Below, piece by piece: positions 43,814-54,869 of a DNA stretch of 64,000 bases. Each line of letters opens with the position of its first letter. The first letter of the stretch is position 1. The notes beneath the pieces were generated by a model. The model was not told where the DNA came from and did not search any database. It saw only the letters and a program-made list of their open reading frames with translations. Made by a program: the position numbers and the translations under genes. Source of the stretch: Dipteris shenzhenensis (taxonomy: Eukaryota > Polypodiophyta > Polypodiopsida > Gleicheniales); NCBI GenBank assembly GCA_047967505.1, contig CM106538.1; one strand, written 5' to 3'.

Positions 43814-43828
43814 GGGGTATTTATACAA
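43814..43828 (-). promoter_or_regulatory. TATA box of a probable minus-strand LTR
   Basis: On the minus strand TTGTATAAATACCCC is a strong plant-type TATA box. It lies downstream of the gypsy ORF3 in the same orientation, where its 3' LTR is expected. A possible LTR start TGTTAGAGTAGTGG is at about 44107. The LTR end could not be placed. Confidence 0.4.
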
Positions 43829-43876
43829 GTTGGAGAACTCTCTCTGCATGTGGGAATTGTAAGACATTCTCTCTCT

Positions 43877-44040
43877 ACATGTAGAACTTGCATATAGAAG
43901 TTGCATGTAGGAGTTGCATGTTGCATGTTGCATGTAGAACTCACATGTAGAACATGCATGTAGGAATCACATGTAGGAGTTGTATGTAGAACTCGCATGT
44001 AGGAATCGAATGTAGGAATCACAAGTAGAACTTGCATGTT
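43877..44040. repeat. 13-bp tandem repeat (ATGTAGAACTCGC-type)
   Basis: About 12 imperfect units such as ATGTAGAACTCAC, ATGTAGAACATGC, ATGTAGGAATCAC and ATGTAGGAGTTGT follow each other, with two short ATGTTGC units inside. Confidence 0.85.
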
Positions 44041-44098
44041 GAGGATTCTTAAGAGAGATTATTCCTAGCCTTATACAAGTACAAGCGGAGCTTTGCCA

Positions 44099-47000
44099 CT
44101 ACTCTAACACACATTCTGTACTACCTAAGTCCATGTTGGCACAGAGACAACATACTCTTGGATCCATTTTATTACCCGTCCTCGGGTTATGGCTTATTGT
44201 GAGCATGTAGTTGGGTTGCCATGCATATAATCCAGTGGTTGTGGAACTTGTGTCGTGCCACTCGATCTTGCTGTAAAGCCTTGGCACCATACAATTTTTA
44301 CTCAATTTTCAAGTAGCTTGTATCCACCATTTGTTCAAACTGAGATACGTGGCGTGCTTCTAAGAAGATGACTCTTTGATAGAGTCGAATGTAATCTGAG
44401 CATCGACCCGTTCATTGGGATTGAAATTGAGTGGAGGCAAATGGCTATGGAGGTGACATGGGACCTCCAGAATGTATTCTAATGTTTTGCAGAAGATAGC
44501 ACTTAGGCGAAGGAAGCAATCAATGTTGTCGCACATTATGCTCATGCTGCTAAAGTGCTCGGATCATTGTGCCTTAGATATTCCATTCTACACCAGAGTA
44601 TGGTTTGATCATTGGACAATTAATGGAGCGATCTTCATCGAAAGTGTGTATGTTGGCTTCCCATCTTTGACATCGTGGAATTGCATAGAACTTGGAATGG
44701 GTTCTGAGACATGGAGGTGCATGTAGGTACTCTTACATCAAAGAGCTTAGAACGGTGCAATCAGGTTGTGGATCCAACTTGCTTATCCAATCTTCACTAA
44801 TTTGATACTGACGAAGGTTGGTAGGGAAGTTATCTAGGGTTCATCCACCTCGAGTTTTCATATCAGGATATTTGCTCCAAAATTCCTTGATGGGGTTACT
44901 GTGGGAAGTGGTGTCTCATCGAAATCATACCCATCATTGGAACTTGGCATGGGAGTACGAATTGGATTATCCGGATCCTGATATTTAAAATCAAATACTG
45001 TATCATTTTCTCTTGATTGTAGCACAAGTAGTGTCAGAGGTGATGACGGGACATGAAGAGAATTTGGGGACATGGGGGAGAAATATGGACGAGTATTAGT
45101 TATGGAAGGGGGAGTAGAGGGGAGGGGGGGAAGAACTGGGCAAATGGTTTGAGCAGCTTGGTAATCCTTGAGGGTAGGATTAGCAAGGGAAGGGAAGAAG
45201 CTAGGTTTGTACGGCTCGTAAGTTTGTGACTGTTGGGATAGTTAAAATGGTGAGAGGCATGAGCAAAGAGATGATGAAGGGAATAGATGTTAGGATGGAG
45301 CTCAGGGAAGGTTAAGAGGGTGGTAGCAGCAAGGGGAAGTGAGGTTGCAGAGAGAGTGGTTAGATATGGGAAGTTGGATGTGAGATAAGCCCTGTCATCT
45401 TCCAACACTTCTTTTTGCTGGTGCGATGGGATCATCAGCTGCAGGGGTGGGATGTCGGTTATGTCATGCCTTGCAAATAATTGTGATGGCCTTTGTAGCA
45501 ATGGTAACAAACCAATAATAATCTTGAGGGGAGGACTACCCATGAGGCATACATATGCGATGAAAGCATCCATCCTGAGTGCTATAAACCTGGCATGAGT
45601 AGACACGCATAAGATATTTTTCTCATCTTCGGTCAAGTCTTGGCAAATTATGCGCAGAGTTTTGGTCTTTATGGAACGTTCCCATTTGATTGTTGGATGA
45701 GCGGATATGATCCTTATTTGGAGTTGCTTCCATTGGATAAGCACTCGTGCGTTGAGGTGATCTTCTGCTTGAAGAGCAGCCAAGCTCTTGGTGCACCACC
45801 GTTGTGCATTGTAGTGGGACTTCATTAATGTTGTCTTCCATTGCCTCATTGCTCTGCACTAGCAATTGGAGTTCAAGCTTGGAGATGATTATCTTTTGGG
45901 ATTGCATCTCATATATTTTTTCTTTGTATTTATGGTAGATGGATGTATATGCCTCCTTAAGCTTTCTCATTTGCAAGGTGATCTTCGCCTGTTGGGGAAT
46001 GTCTTCAGTGTTATTGGACCATTGGTCCAAGACGTACTTGTGAAGTGCTGGCCTCTTGAGCAGTAGCAAGTTGGTCCTTTAAGATTCTGCATTCCCTTGT
46101 AAGCTCTTCAATGCTGAACGTGTGTATTGCCAAAGACTGTTGCATGTCTTCAAGCTTGTCTTAGACATCCTGGAGCTCTTTTTCTTTGTGAATTAGAGTG
46201 AGTCAAGCTTGTGCCAGTGCCTCCATTTGCTGAGTATGTGCGGAGTTCAAGGAGCTATAATAGGTTTGTAGGATTCCCATTACTTGTATTGTTGCTATCA
46301 GCTATGTTTGGCTTTGGTGGGGGTTGGAGGTCACATCCCTCACTGCCTTCTCTTGAGCTTGGAGAGCTTGGTTCATCCACACTTCTTCTATCTCCTTCTC
46401 ATCTATTTGCACTTGAAGTGCCTTGACCTCTATGGCGATTGTCTGGAATTGGTCTTCGATTTCTATTGCAGTCTATCTATCCAATTCTCTTGCATATTCT
46501 TCCGTGGCCAAGCTAGTGAATAGTTCGGACATTTGGATCATTTGGCTAGCTTGATGTTGGAGAATGACAGATGGTGATGAGGACTTTCAATACTATTGAT
46601 AGAAGTGGTGCCCATGTAGCCGTCCTGATGATTCTGTAGTACTTATGGGGGGTTGTTCCAATGGCATTTCAGTCACTTGGGTATAATAGTCATACTGTTG
46701 ATCTGGCACTAGCTCCTCTTGTGGCTCATGGATTGGCATGGCGTCGATGGGTGGTGCTGGTGCTAATGTAGCCTCAGGCTCTGGTTCCAATCTTGCCTCA
46801 GGCTCTGGTGCCAATCTTGCCTCAGGTTCTGGTTATTGCTGTTGTCGGAGATATATTGGTTGTAGTTATGCACCAAGCTATAGCATCTCGTGGGGCAATT
46901 CCTCAATTCCGACCTTTAGAATAGGCATTTCTTCTGAGGTATCTGCATTTGCCAATGTGATAGTAGGAGAAGTTGGTGATGGCTCCCATACTGGTAAGAA

Positions 47001-47946
47001 GGGAATGTCCAACTCCTCAATAGGTTTTGGTGACTGGGGCAGAGTCATTTCTCGTTCATGTAGCTCTATTTTTATGATTATAGCCAATAAGCGTGGAATT
47101 TTACATTTTTGGCCTAATGAACCATCTAGTTTTTTTGTGAAGAAGATGACTAAGTGCTAGATCCAGCAGTCTTGCTTTAGTTTCCTACTTAGCAAAACAA
47201 ATGTGCAGAGTGGAAGGGATCGATTCTTGCAGCACTTAACCCCCAGGATTGTGGATAGGAATTGTGCTGCTTCCTTGAGGTGAGGGTTAAGGATGGTGCG
47301 AAGTAATATGCCATCCCTATGGAACATTGTGTCCTTAGCAAGGAGAGGATGTACTTCGAGAAATTTAGGATCGGTAGGTCATGTAGGGTATTTGGCACCT
47401 TGTGTTGGGAGTGAGAAGGCTCTTTGAATGACTGTATTGTCAAGAATAATGTTGAGTGTGGGCTCTGATGTACAATGATGGTACTGTACTTGCGAACCAG
47501 TGCAATGTTGGAGTGGTAAGAATGGAGAAAGTCCCTGATGTATGTGGTCATTGTAGGACTGTCCCCTAAGGATTTTTGGCTCTCATACAAACTGACCAAA
47601 CCCCTTTGCTCTAAGTAAGATGTTGTTGCCTTGGAAAGAGCATAAGTCAATGTAGGTGGCCACACAAGTTCTAATGATTGGGCCTTGTCAATGGTTGTGT
47701 AGGTTGGTGGTGATTGGGGCATTTGTTCTTCTTGGTCATGCATTGAATCCTCTTCAGAGCTATCGCTTTGGACCACAAATGCCTGTGGTCGCCATGGTTG
47801 AGAGGATGTAGATGGCTGTGAACACTGGAGGGGTCTCGTGGTTGAGGCGATGGCTCCTTCTGTGCATCCTCTTTAGTGGCGGCATTTTTTCTGAACCTGC
47901 ATCCATGTGCATGTGGTGTACCATTGATCATTAAATTAGTTGGCAT
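44099..47946 (-). pseudogene. Long extra reading frame (ORF3) downstream of gypsy integrase
   Basis: Starting at an ATG near 47946 (MPTNLMINGTPHAHG), coding-like sequence runs about 3.8 kb on the same strand as the pol behind it. It is broken by a few frameshifts and by stops that could all derive from CAG, CAA or CGA. The parts are an N-terminal region with KATTSYLEQRGLVSLYESQK; an acidic/proline region with repeated PEPEARL (about 46770-46830); a long predicted coiled coil (TAIEIEDQFQTIAIEVKALQ, LTLIHKEKELQDV, 'SIEELTRECRILKDQL') at 46480-46080; and a C-terminal region with FDFKYQDPDNPIRTPMPSS, LEYILEVPCHLHSHLPPLNF and KLYSKIEWHDT-like residues. I recognise no family. It could be an element-encoded accessory protein or a captured gene. 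Confidence 0.5.
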
Positions 47947-48161
47947 GTAGGTATGACCTTTGTGTGTAATTGTGAGAGATCTTATTTTTATACATGCTTT
48001 GAGAGTGTGTGGCACAATTATTCATACAATCGTCTATGTGTCTAAGCGAAAGCGTGTGAGTGCACGTGACCTAGTAGCTAGATAGGGACTAACTATATGC
48101 TTTTTGTGATTGCTGGGATTTCATAGGACAGCTAGAACTCATGTATCACTTCTGAGCCCTG

Positions 48162-49397
48162 CTACCTATATGTGCGAAGATGTACATATGCAAGTGAGTG
48201 CTCGTGATACAATATAATCCTAACTAAGGAAGACGGGTTTTCCAAATCTTCATTTTTATTGGGGATGGCTTGCGTGTTGAAGTAGTAGTGCTTTAGTCGG
48301 CTCCCATTTATTGTTGTGTTGAATTGGACTCCATCTAATGTTACTAGTAGCACAGTTCCGATCGGATTTATCTTTCTTACTCGGTAGGTTCCTTGACCTA
48401 GATACTTCAGTTTTCCCTCGTGTACTCTGGCATTGTATAACAAGACCAAGTCACCTTCCTTGATGTCTTTAGCTTTAAGATTTATGTCAAACCATGCCTT
48501 TCTTCTGCGTTTTTTTGTTGTCATGGCATGGTAGGCGACTAGTCTTGTCTTTGTATGCTTCTCCAACTGATAGAGTCTTTTTTTCAAGGATTCATGATTT
48601 CCCATGCGTTCCTGTATTGCTATGCGTAGGATTGGTATTACAAATGCTAGTGGGACCACAGCTTCAAGGTCGTATACCAATTGAAAAAGTGTGTTCCCTG
48701 TATTGACCTTGAGTGTGGTTCGATATGCCCATAAGGTTGCATTTAGTTTTTCTGACCAATCAGAACGCTATGGTTCTACTACCTTGGCGAGGATAATGCA
48801 TAATATTTTGTTGGTGGATTCGGCGTGTCCATTCCCTTGGGGGTAGTAGGGTGTGATTTTTCTATGGATTACGATAAAGATAGACAAGATTTCTTGGATT
48901 ACCTCATTGACAAAATGTGTGCCTCTATCCGACACAATTTCAATGGGGTATTCGAATCAGGTGATCACATTCTCGTATAAGAATCTTACTATGCTTCTGG
49001 CATCTGCCTTTCTGATTGCTTTAGCTTTAGCCCATTTTGTAAAGTAATCAGTGGCCACAATGATGTAGCGTGCCTATGTTCCCTTTGCTACTGCTGGATG
49101 GATGGGACCCACATAGTCAATCCCCCATTTTTTAAATGGTTTTTGTGCAACAACTATTGTTAGGGGATTGAAGTCTTTGTGTTGTGATTTAGTAGTCCAT
49201 TGGCATACATCATAGCCTTTTACATATTCATAGGCATCTGCCCAAAGTGTTGGCCACCAATAGCCTGCGAGGAGGACTTTTCTTGCTGTGGCTTCCCCCT
49301 GGAAGTGTCCCCCTGCAATGCCTTCATGGAATTCACTCAGGATTGGCATGATCTCATGAGGCATTAAACATCTTCTTAATACCTGGTCCTTGCCCAT
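48162..49397 (-). pseudogene. gypsy integrase
   Basis: The zinc-binding region reads 'HEGIAGGHFQGEATARKVL' and 'GYWWPTLWADAYEYVKGYDVCQ' (H..H...C..C, the second Cys replaced by W). The core has 'WGIDYVGPIHPAVAKGT' (first Asp), then in broken frame YIIVATDYFTKWAKAK, 'IEIVSDRGTHFVNEVI' (second Asp) and ITPYYPQGNGHAESTNK (Glu). The C-terminus (48162-48680) has 'AWFDINLKAKDIKEGDLVLL' and 'KLKYLGQGTYRVRKI', the usual GPY/F-like module. Stops at about 49073, 48958 and 48769 break the core. Confidence 0.8.
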
Positions 49398-49577
49398 CTT
49401 GTACAGTTGTCCTGCAATGAGTTAATACGGTACAGCTTTTAAATTAGTTTTCTGGCATCCACTGCTTTCATTTTAGGGGGTGGTCTTCCTGCAATTAAGT
49501 ACCCAGTGATATCTCCATACCAATCTGGAACATCATCTATTTGAAATAGTGTGGCATTTGGCAAGTCATCTTCTACT

Positions 49578-50120
49578 CTAGTGGCTGCTTCTCTTAACTT
49601 GACACGAGATATGTGATCGGCAATGTAGTGTTGGGGTAACTTTGTGGGCCACTAGGAGCCATCTGATTATTCTTCCTGTTGTACATAGCCTGTTCACAAG
49701 ATAAAGCAATTCTTGATGGTCGGTGTAGAAGAGAAAATCATTTGCCAATAGATAGTGCCAAAATTTCTTAACACTATACACCATTGCTAGGGCTTCTCTT
49801 TTTGTGGTGGTGGTATAGTTGATCTTTGCATCATTGAGTTGTCGACTGGTGAAGTAGAATGGGTAGTCTTTCTTATGTTCACCAGGTTGACAAAGCACAC
49901 TCCCAATTGCATACTTGGATCCATCAGTATGAACATGAAAATCAATATCCCAATTGGGAGATATAAGGATGGGTGTTGTGATTAGGCTCCACTTTAAAAG
50001 CTCAAAGGCTTTGTCGCACTCTTCTGTCCATAAGAATTCCACTAATAATTTATAAAGTGGTTTGGCTATTATGGCATACCGCAAGATAAATCTTCGATAA
50101 TAGCCGGCATGTCCCATAAA
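49578..50120 (-). pseudogene. gypsy RT C-terminus and RNase H
   Basis: 'FMGHAGYYRRFILRYAIIAK' is the connection after RT ('F.G...YYR.FI..FA.IA.PL'). RNase H follows: FHVHTDGSKYAIGSVLCQPG (catalytic Asp), 'YPFYFTSRQLNDAKINYTTT', 'KREALAMVYSVKKFWHYLL' (catalytic Glu) and 'FLFYTDHQELLYLVNR' (TDH). The frame degrades after VAHKVTPTLHCRSH. Confidence 0.8.
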
Positions 50121-50153
50121 GACCTTTATACCTTCTAAATTTATAGGAGGAGG

Positions 50154-50757
50154 CTATTCCATGATGATTTTGATTTTGTCCATGTCAGTTGTTGAAATCC
50201 CATGTTGAGAAACGATGTGTCCCAAAACAATTCCATGGGTGACCATGAATTGGCATTTTGTTGGATTTAGGGAGATGCCATACTCCCTGCATTTGATTAG
50301 TATTGCTTCAAGACATTGGAAGTGGTCTTCTTTGTTTGAGTGGATGCACAAATCGTCCAAGAACACCTGTAAAAACTTATTACAAAATGACTTGAAAGTT
50401 GTGAACATGACTCGTTGGAATGTGGTCGGGGCATTACAAAGGCCAAATGGCACGACTCTATATGCAAAAAACCCCATTCTATAGCAAATGCGATTTTTGA
50501 TTGGTCTTTAGGAGCAATTCGCACTTGGTTATAGCCACTGAAGCCATCCAAGAAGCTATATATTTTGGAACTTGCCACCTTTTCCAACACTGTTTCTGTT
50601 AAGGGTAGGGGAAAGTGATCCCTAATTGTGGTGACATTCACATTTTTTAAGTTTATGCATATTTTGAGCTTCTTGTTGTGTTTAGGCATGATGATGATGG
50701 GTGAAACCCAATCAGTGTGCTCATCTCTGTAGAATGGTTGGAAGTAGCGGGGCTACC
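50154..50757 (-). pseudogene. gypsy reverse transcriptase core
   Basis: Visible motifs are HTDWVSPIIIMPKHNKKLKI, 'TIRDHFPLPLTETVLEKVA', 'YSFLDGFSGYNQVRIAPKDQ' and, after a one-base shift near 50470, 'FAYRVVPFGLCNAPTTFQRV' and FLQVFLDDLCIHS, the polymerase active site, here F-L-D-D. LNPTKCQF and 'VLGHIVSQHGIS' end the domain. Catalytic aspartates are retained, but the frame is broken. Confidence 0.8.
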
Positions 50758-50950
50758 ATGATGAGGACACTTTGCAATCCGGTGATTTTCTCCACAACCT
50801 TAGCACTTGATTGGCACTTGATATGTGTTGGGACGTACTTGATTTGCATAGACTGGTATTAGACCCTCTGCACCTTCTACATAGTACACTGGGTACTCTG
50901 CTTCATACTTGAATGACGAGTCTACTTCCTCGGCTTGCAGTTGTTGTATT
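50758..50950 (-). pseudogene. gypsy Gag C-terminal fragment
   Basis: The frame reads [20 protein letters not shown] and 'VYANQVRPNTYQVPIKC', then after a stop GCGENHRIAKCPHHG, a zinc knuckle in which one position is TAA (C-x-GCGENH..AKC). It runs straight into RT sequence. Its upstream side joins copia RT sequence at about 50949. Confidence 0.6.
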
Positions 50951-51563
50951 GGAACCGGTTGCCATCCTTGCAACCGGACTGAATGTTTCTTCATAATCAA
51001 TGCCATATGTCTGTGCATACCCCTTGACAACTAATCTTGCCTTGTATCTGTTCACAGAACTACAAAAAACACAGCTTCTACCTCACAAGGGCAAATCTGC
51101 GAAATTGACAAAAGTGGTATTTGACCACACAGTCACTTCCTAGTGACGATTATGCATGAATAGTAAATAAGGATGATTTTGTATCTCCTAATATCTCTAT
51201 GCACAGGCATACGATGCAAATTTTATGGCAACTTTTCACCGACCTGCAGAGCAGTGGTCACACAGCAAAAATAGAGCCTTTTTCTCAGTGCTTGCAGAGA
51301 ACTTCCACCTCCAAAACGGGCCCCGAAATGGTCTCGAATCAAAAAAATAAATCACCAGGGGCTTCGCCCAGTCCCGCAGCATATAATGCCCTCTTGCCAC
51401 ATCGCGAAAGGGTGTCTGAATCTGAGACAATGCACTCTTGCACTTTCAGTTGTGCTACCTGCAGAGATTTGCTCCCAAACTCAAAAAAGGAAAGCAACAC
51501 TGGTCCTCTTACCAGGACACCGTGAACTTGGTTTGCTTTCTTGAGCTCCTTACCATGAACCAA

Positions 51564-51575
51564 GCTTTGATACCA
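51564..51575 (-). promoter_or_regulatory. Primer-binding site
   Basis: GCTTTGATACCA (plus) is TGGTATCAAAGC on the minus strand, identical to the PBS at 19540. Confidence 0.85.
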
Positions 51576-51927
51576 TGTGAAGATAGTGGGAGAGAAGGAA
51601 GGAGTCTCACTTGCAGCTTTCTCACATACACAATGGGGGAATACACACAAAGTTGGAGGCTGAAAACAGTTTTCCTCTTCTTAGTTGTGAAAGCCAAAAG
51701 AACTCTAGTACAAAGAAATAGAAGAACGCTATATGTGGGTCTCAAACCAAACTCAACTAACTAAGGTGGCATACTAACTAAGCCACGAACTAGAGTGCAT
51801 AAGGATAGCTATCATCCAGCTATTATTCATGGGCAGTGTACCAACCGCATCTGCAGCTAACAAGTCGATGACATAAATGCACAACGGTCACCCTGGCATA
51901 TCATGAGTGGAGCTTGATATCTCAACA
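51576..51927 (-). repeat. 5' LTR of the deleted copia fragment
   Basis: It is 352 bp, the same length as the LTRs of the full copy, starting TGTTGAGATATCAAGC and ending ATCTTCACA on the minus strand. Confidence 0.92.
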
Positions 51928-52221
51928 GTTCCTACATCTTTGACGTCTACTAGCTCTACGGCTTTGAGAACCCATTCTCAATGAAAGTAGGATGGAACGT
52001 GTGACAAAGTGATGGGGAGGCAAGAATGGCTAAGAATGGGTGAAATGAACCAAAACGTGGTGTCTTATAGAGATCCTCAACTCATCTACTACATTGCTCT
52101 TACTCATCCACTAGATTGCTCTTGATTATTATTGGTGGAGAAGGTGCTAAGATTGAAAATAGTTGGCTACTAAATTGTGTTGGATTTTGTTTTGAAACTA
52201 ATTTTTGTGGTTACTACAAAT

Positions 52222-52449
52222 ACCTCAATCGTGGTCATAAACCTCGATTGAGGTATTCTATGCTTCAGTCAAAAACCTCGATCGAGGTATTCTATGCACA
52301 CTGTGGTCATATACCTCGATCGAGGTATTCTATGCCTCAGTCATAAACCTCGATCGAGGTAATCTATGCCTCATGCACATCGCGGTCATAAACCTCGATC
52401 GAGGTATTCTTACCTCACACACATCGTGGTCATAAACCTCGATCGAGGT
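52222..52449. repeat. Array of 14-bp palindromes ACCTCGATCGAGGT
   Basis: Perfect self-complementary copies lie at 52275, 52313, 52347, 52392 and 52436. A one-mismatch copy is at 52241 and a degenerate one at 52222. Spacing varies (34-45 bp) and the palindromes are linked by TATTCTATGC.TCA and GTGGTCATAA words. No coding sequence overlaps. Confidence 0.95.
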
Positions 52450-52494
52450 ATTCTATGCCTCATGCACTGAAATCACATGCATGTATAACTTACC

Positions 52495-52960
52495 ATGCAT
52501 GTTGATGATGTGGCTCGCCATCATCATGATGTGTATACATGTGGCTGATGTGGCACCATGCATGGTGATGATGTGGCAATATGGTGTGGAATATATGAGT
52601 CTCTTCCATGACATGGAAATGTGATGTGGCATGATGAGTTGGCATTCATGAGGTGGTAGATTGACATGGCAAATTGAGGTGGAGGGATTGGTGATGTGGC
52701 AATGTTGACGAGGTATGCCAAGGTGGCAAGGTGTGATGACATGGCTCCAAGAGTCCCTATGATGTGGAATGATGAGGTGGCACATGTGGCTGATGTGGCA
52801 GCACGTGTGGCAATCTAAGGTGGCATGGCAAGGAGTGATGTCACATCTCCTTGATGACATGGCACCATGCGGTCTAACAACGTGGCATGGTTGCAAGGCA
52901 AAAATAGATGACTCAACCTTCCACATGGGTAGGATGCACACTCCAATGGCTTGCCACTAG
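52495..52960. repeat. GATGTGGCA-rich degenerate repeat tract
   Basis: The words GATGTGGC, GAGGTGGC and CATGTGGC recur roughly every 15-40 bp for about 450 bp, interspersed with CATGCATG. Similar words appear around 1975-2180. The minus-strand frame rich in Cys, His and Ser across it is a by-product of the repeat. Confidence 0.7.
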
Positions 52961-52969
52961 GGTCGGCGA

Positions 52970-53590
52970 TGCTCCTAGCCTACCTCACCAAGCCTGATAC
53001 TAAGCCTAACTTGTCTTGGTATTAGGATTGGGTGGCCCTTTTTCCCCCACAAAAGCGAGATTTCACTCTTCGAGGCCATATTGTACGTTTCCCTTACTAA
53101 AATTTAACCAAAATTTTTTTCTCTTATTCATCATGGGGAGGACTAAAAAATATTGACATTTTTGAAATGTTTGGTCATGTTTGAGAATTACTAGATTTAT
53201 TTTTAATATTCTTTGTTGATCCTCTAAGGAGTAAAAGTAAAAATAAAACTTCAATCTTCCTAAATCTAACCATTGGATTTGGGATTTGATGATTGAACCA
53301 CATACCCTTATGTGCCTACTAACTTTTCACCAAATTGGATTTGCTTAATTATTCAAAATACTAAAAAAATGTGGTGCGCTACTAAAATGCATGTATTTTA
53401 TGACTTTATTTATTATAAATAATTATTTATAATTAGATAAATCATTCAAATAATTACCAATAAATCAACTTAAGCTCTACATAATGTAAAGAGACTACCT
53501 ACAAAGTTTCAATAACATTTAATCTAAAATGAGTGAGAAATTTAGAATTTAATATGACACTCTCTGTTCGTGACAAAGGTGTGACCGCCC
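52970..53590. other. AT-rich spacer
   Basis: No gene recognised. The segment 53380-53470 is very AT-rich (TTATTTATTATAAATAATTA). Confidence 0.3.
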
Positions 53591-53597
53591 TAGAACC

Positions 53598-54168
53598 ATG
53601 CTGTGTGACACAAAGAAATTTTTTGTGTGTGCATCAAATTTTCAATCAGACTATACCATTGTGTGCACAATAGCATGTGCGATGTGTCTAAAGACTTCAA
53701 AGACTAGATCCATAGGGAAGTACATGAGATTTGCATTTTTGTGTGCTAAAAAGCTTGTTTTTCCACCTCCTAAGGATTGGGGAGTGAACAAAAAGTGGAC
53801 ACCCTTAGCTTGCTACTTCCCTACAGTTGCTCTTTCTTCTACTGAGGCTGAGTACAAATCAGCGTGTTTTGCTTCTTGTGAGGGAGTGTGGTTAAAGAGG
53901 ACTTTAGGGGACATGGGTGCAGTGTAGAATAAGCCTATGCAGTTATCATGTGAATCAGTTGCATGGCAATTGCTAAGAACCCGATGTACCACACTCACAC
54001 AAAACACATTGAGATTCAATATCACTTTCGAGCTCATCATGGATGGAGAGGTTGACTTGGTGTACTATCTGACTATAGAGAATGTTGCAGACATCTTCAC
54101 GAAGGCTCTTGGAAGAGACTTGCTGGAGAGGCATCTTCATCGACTTGGCATTGGGCCGAAAAAGTAGT
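53598..54168 (+). pseudogene. copia RNase H remnant
   Basis: After an unrecognised start, the frame reads 'FPTVALSSTEAEYKSACFAS' and CEGVWLKRTLGDMG, then after a TAG near 53926 'TLRFNITFELIMDGEVDLVY' and NVADIFTKALGRDLLERHLH, the classic end of copia RNase H. The D.N.SAI block is degraded. The adjacent GGGGGGG and LTR start mark the 3' end of the element. Confidence 0.8.
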
Positions 54169-54189
54169 TCACTTACAAGTGGACATTGA

Positions 54190-54722
54190 GGGGGGGTGTT
54201 AGATATCAATGCTCTAATCTCATGTAACTACACCGGAACTAGCTAACTCTACTTGTAAGCCCCCATATGAGGAGAAGGCATTTGAGTAGCTCGGTTATCT
54301 AGTAGGTCCTGGTTTGGACACTAGATGGGGGCCATGTGTGGCCTGATGGCTGGATGGCTTCAGATAGAGCTGGCACACTGCCAACTAGGCTATATGCAAG
54401 TGCGGGAAGGCATCCCATGACTAACCGCACTAAGGGTGGATGGAGCATTTCCGAGGGTAGCCCACTCTTGGGTTGCAGGTCCCGTTTGGAGCCCCAAATG
54501 ATCCCGGATGGGCCAAACGGTTCTAATGTGTGGTCGGTGGCCTATTTTGGGACCGATGGGCCGACTAGGTCGGTCTCCCAATTGGGTCTGACCGACTATG
54601 ACTGGTGGCTATATAAGAGCAAGCCCGTGAAGCTGATAATTCACTGGCTACAACAACCCTGATTCCTTAGCATCCAGCCTCCGTCCTCTATTGTTTCCAG
54701 CATGCCATTAAAGCTTCTCACA
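54190..54722 (+). repeat. Polypurine tract and 3' LTR of that copia element
   Basis: TTGAGGGGGGG is followed by TGTTAGATATCAATGC at 54197, the likely LTR start. A TATA box (CTATATAAGAG) lies near 54610. The LTR end is uncertain; CTTCTCACA near 54722 is a candidate. No second copy is in the window. Confidence 0.6.
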
Positions 54723-54869
54723 CAGGAGCGCATGGCTGGGAGGCAGCGCCATCTATTATATCAATTTTACAGTAATCAAAATTTTGATTCTCCATACTAT
54801 CTGCTTTTCTGTGTTGCATACGAGATCCTATTATCTATTGAGCACAGACGTTGTATTGTTTTCTTATAG

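Larger units (their letters stand above)
48162..50960 (-). mobile_element. Ty3/gypsy element body (gag end and pol), minus strand
   Basis: On the minus strand the order is Gag C-terminus, RT, RNase H, integrase, the gypsy order (integrase last). Protease and the first part of RT are missing: the Gag knuckle is followed directly by the RT finger region, so an internal deletion joined them. The 5' end is cut off by a copia-derived fragment at 50949. ORF3 and a probable LTR promoter follow on the left. Stops are mostly TAG where Gln fits the family. Confidence 0.8.
50949..51927 (-). mobile_element. Deleted copia fragment: 5' LTR, PBS, leader, short RT piece
   Basis: Same family as 19188-24700. 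On the minus strand a 352-bp LTR (51927-51576) is followed by the PBS and about 500 bp of family leader. The sequence then jumps at about 51062 to a 100-bp RT piece equivalent to 22981-23082 ('[20 protein letters not shown]', YEETFSP). It ends at the gypsy Gag fragment. Gag, protease and integrase are deleted. Confidence 0.85.

Noticed and set aside
43526-43897. Gly/Glu/Arg-rich frames on both strands
   Set aside because: They read through a GGA/TCC purine tract and have no domain.
52222-52449. CRISPR array
   Set aside because: The repeats are short perfect palindromes at irregular spacing with repeated, non-unique linkers, and the DNA is plant-like.
52453-52941. 162-codon Cys/His-rich minus-strand frame
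   Set aside because: The composition follows from the GATGTGGCA-rich repeat; no spacing matches a known zinc-binding domain.
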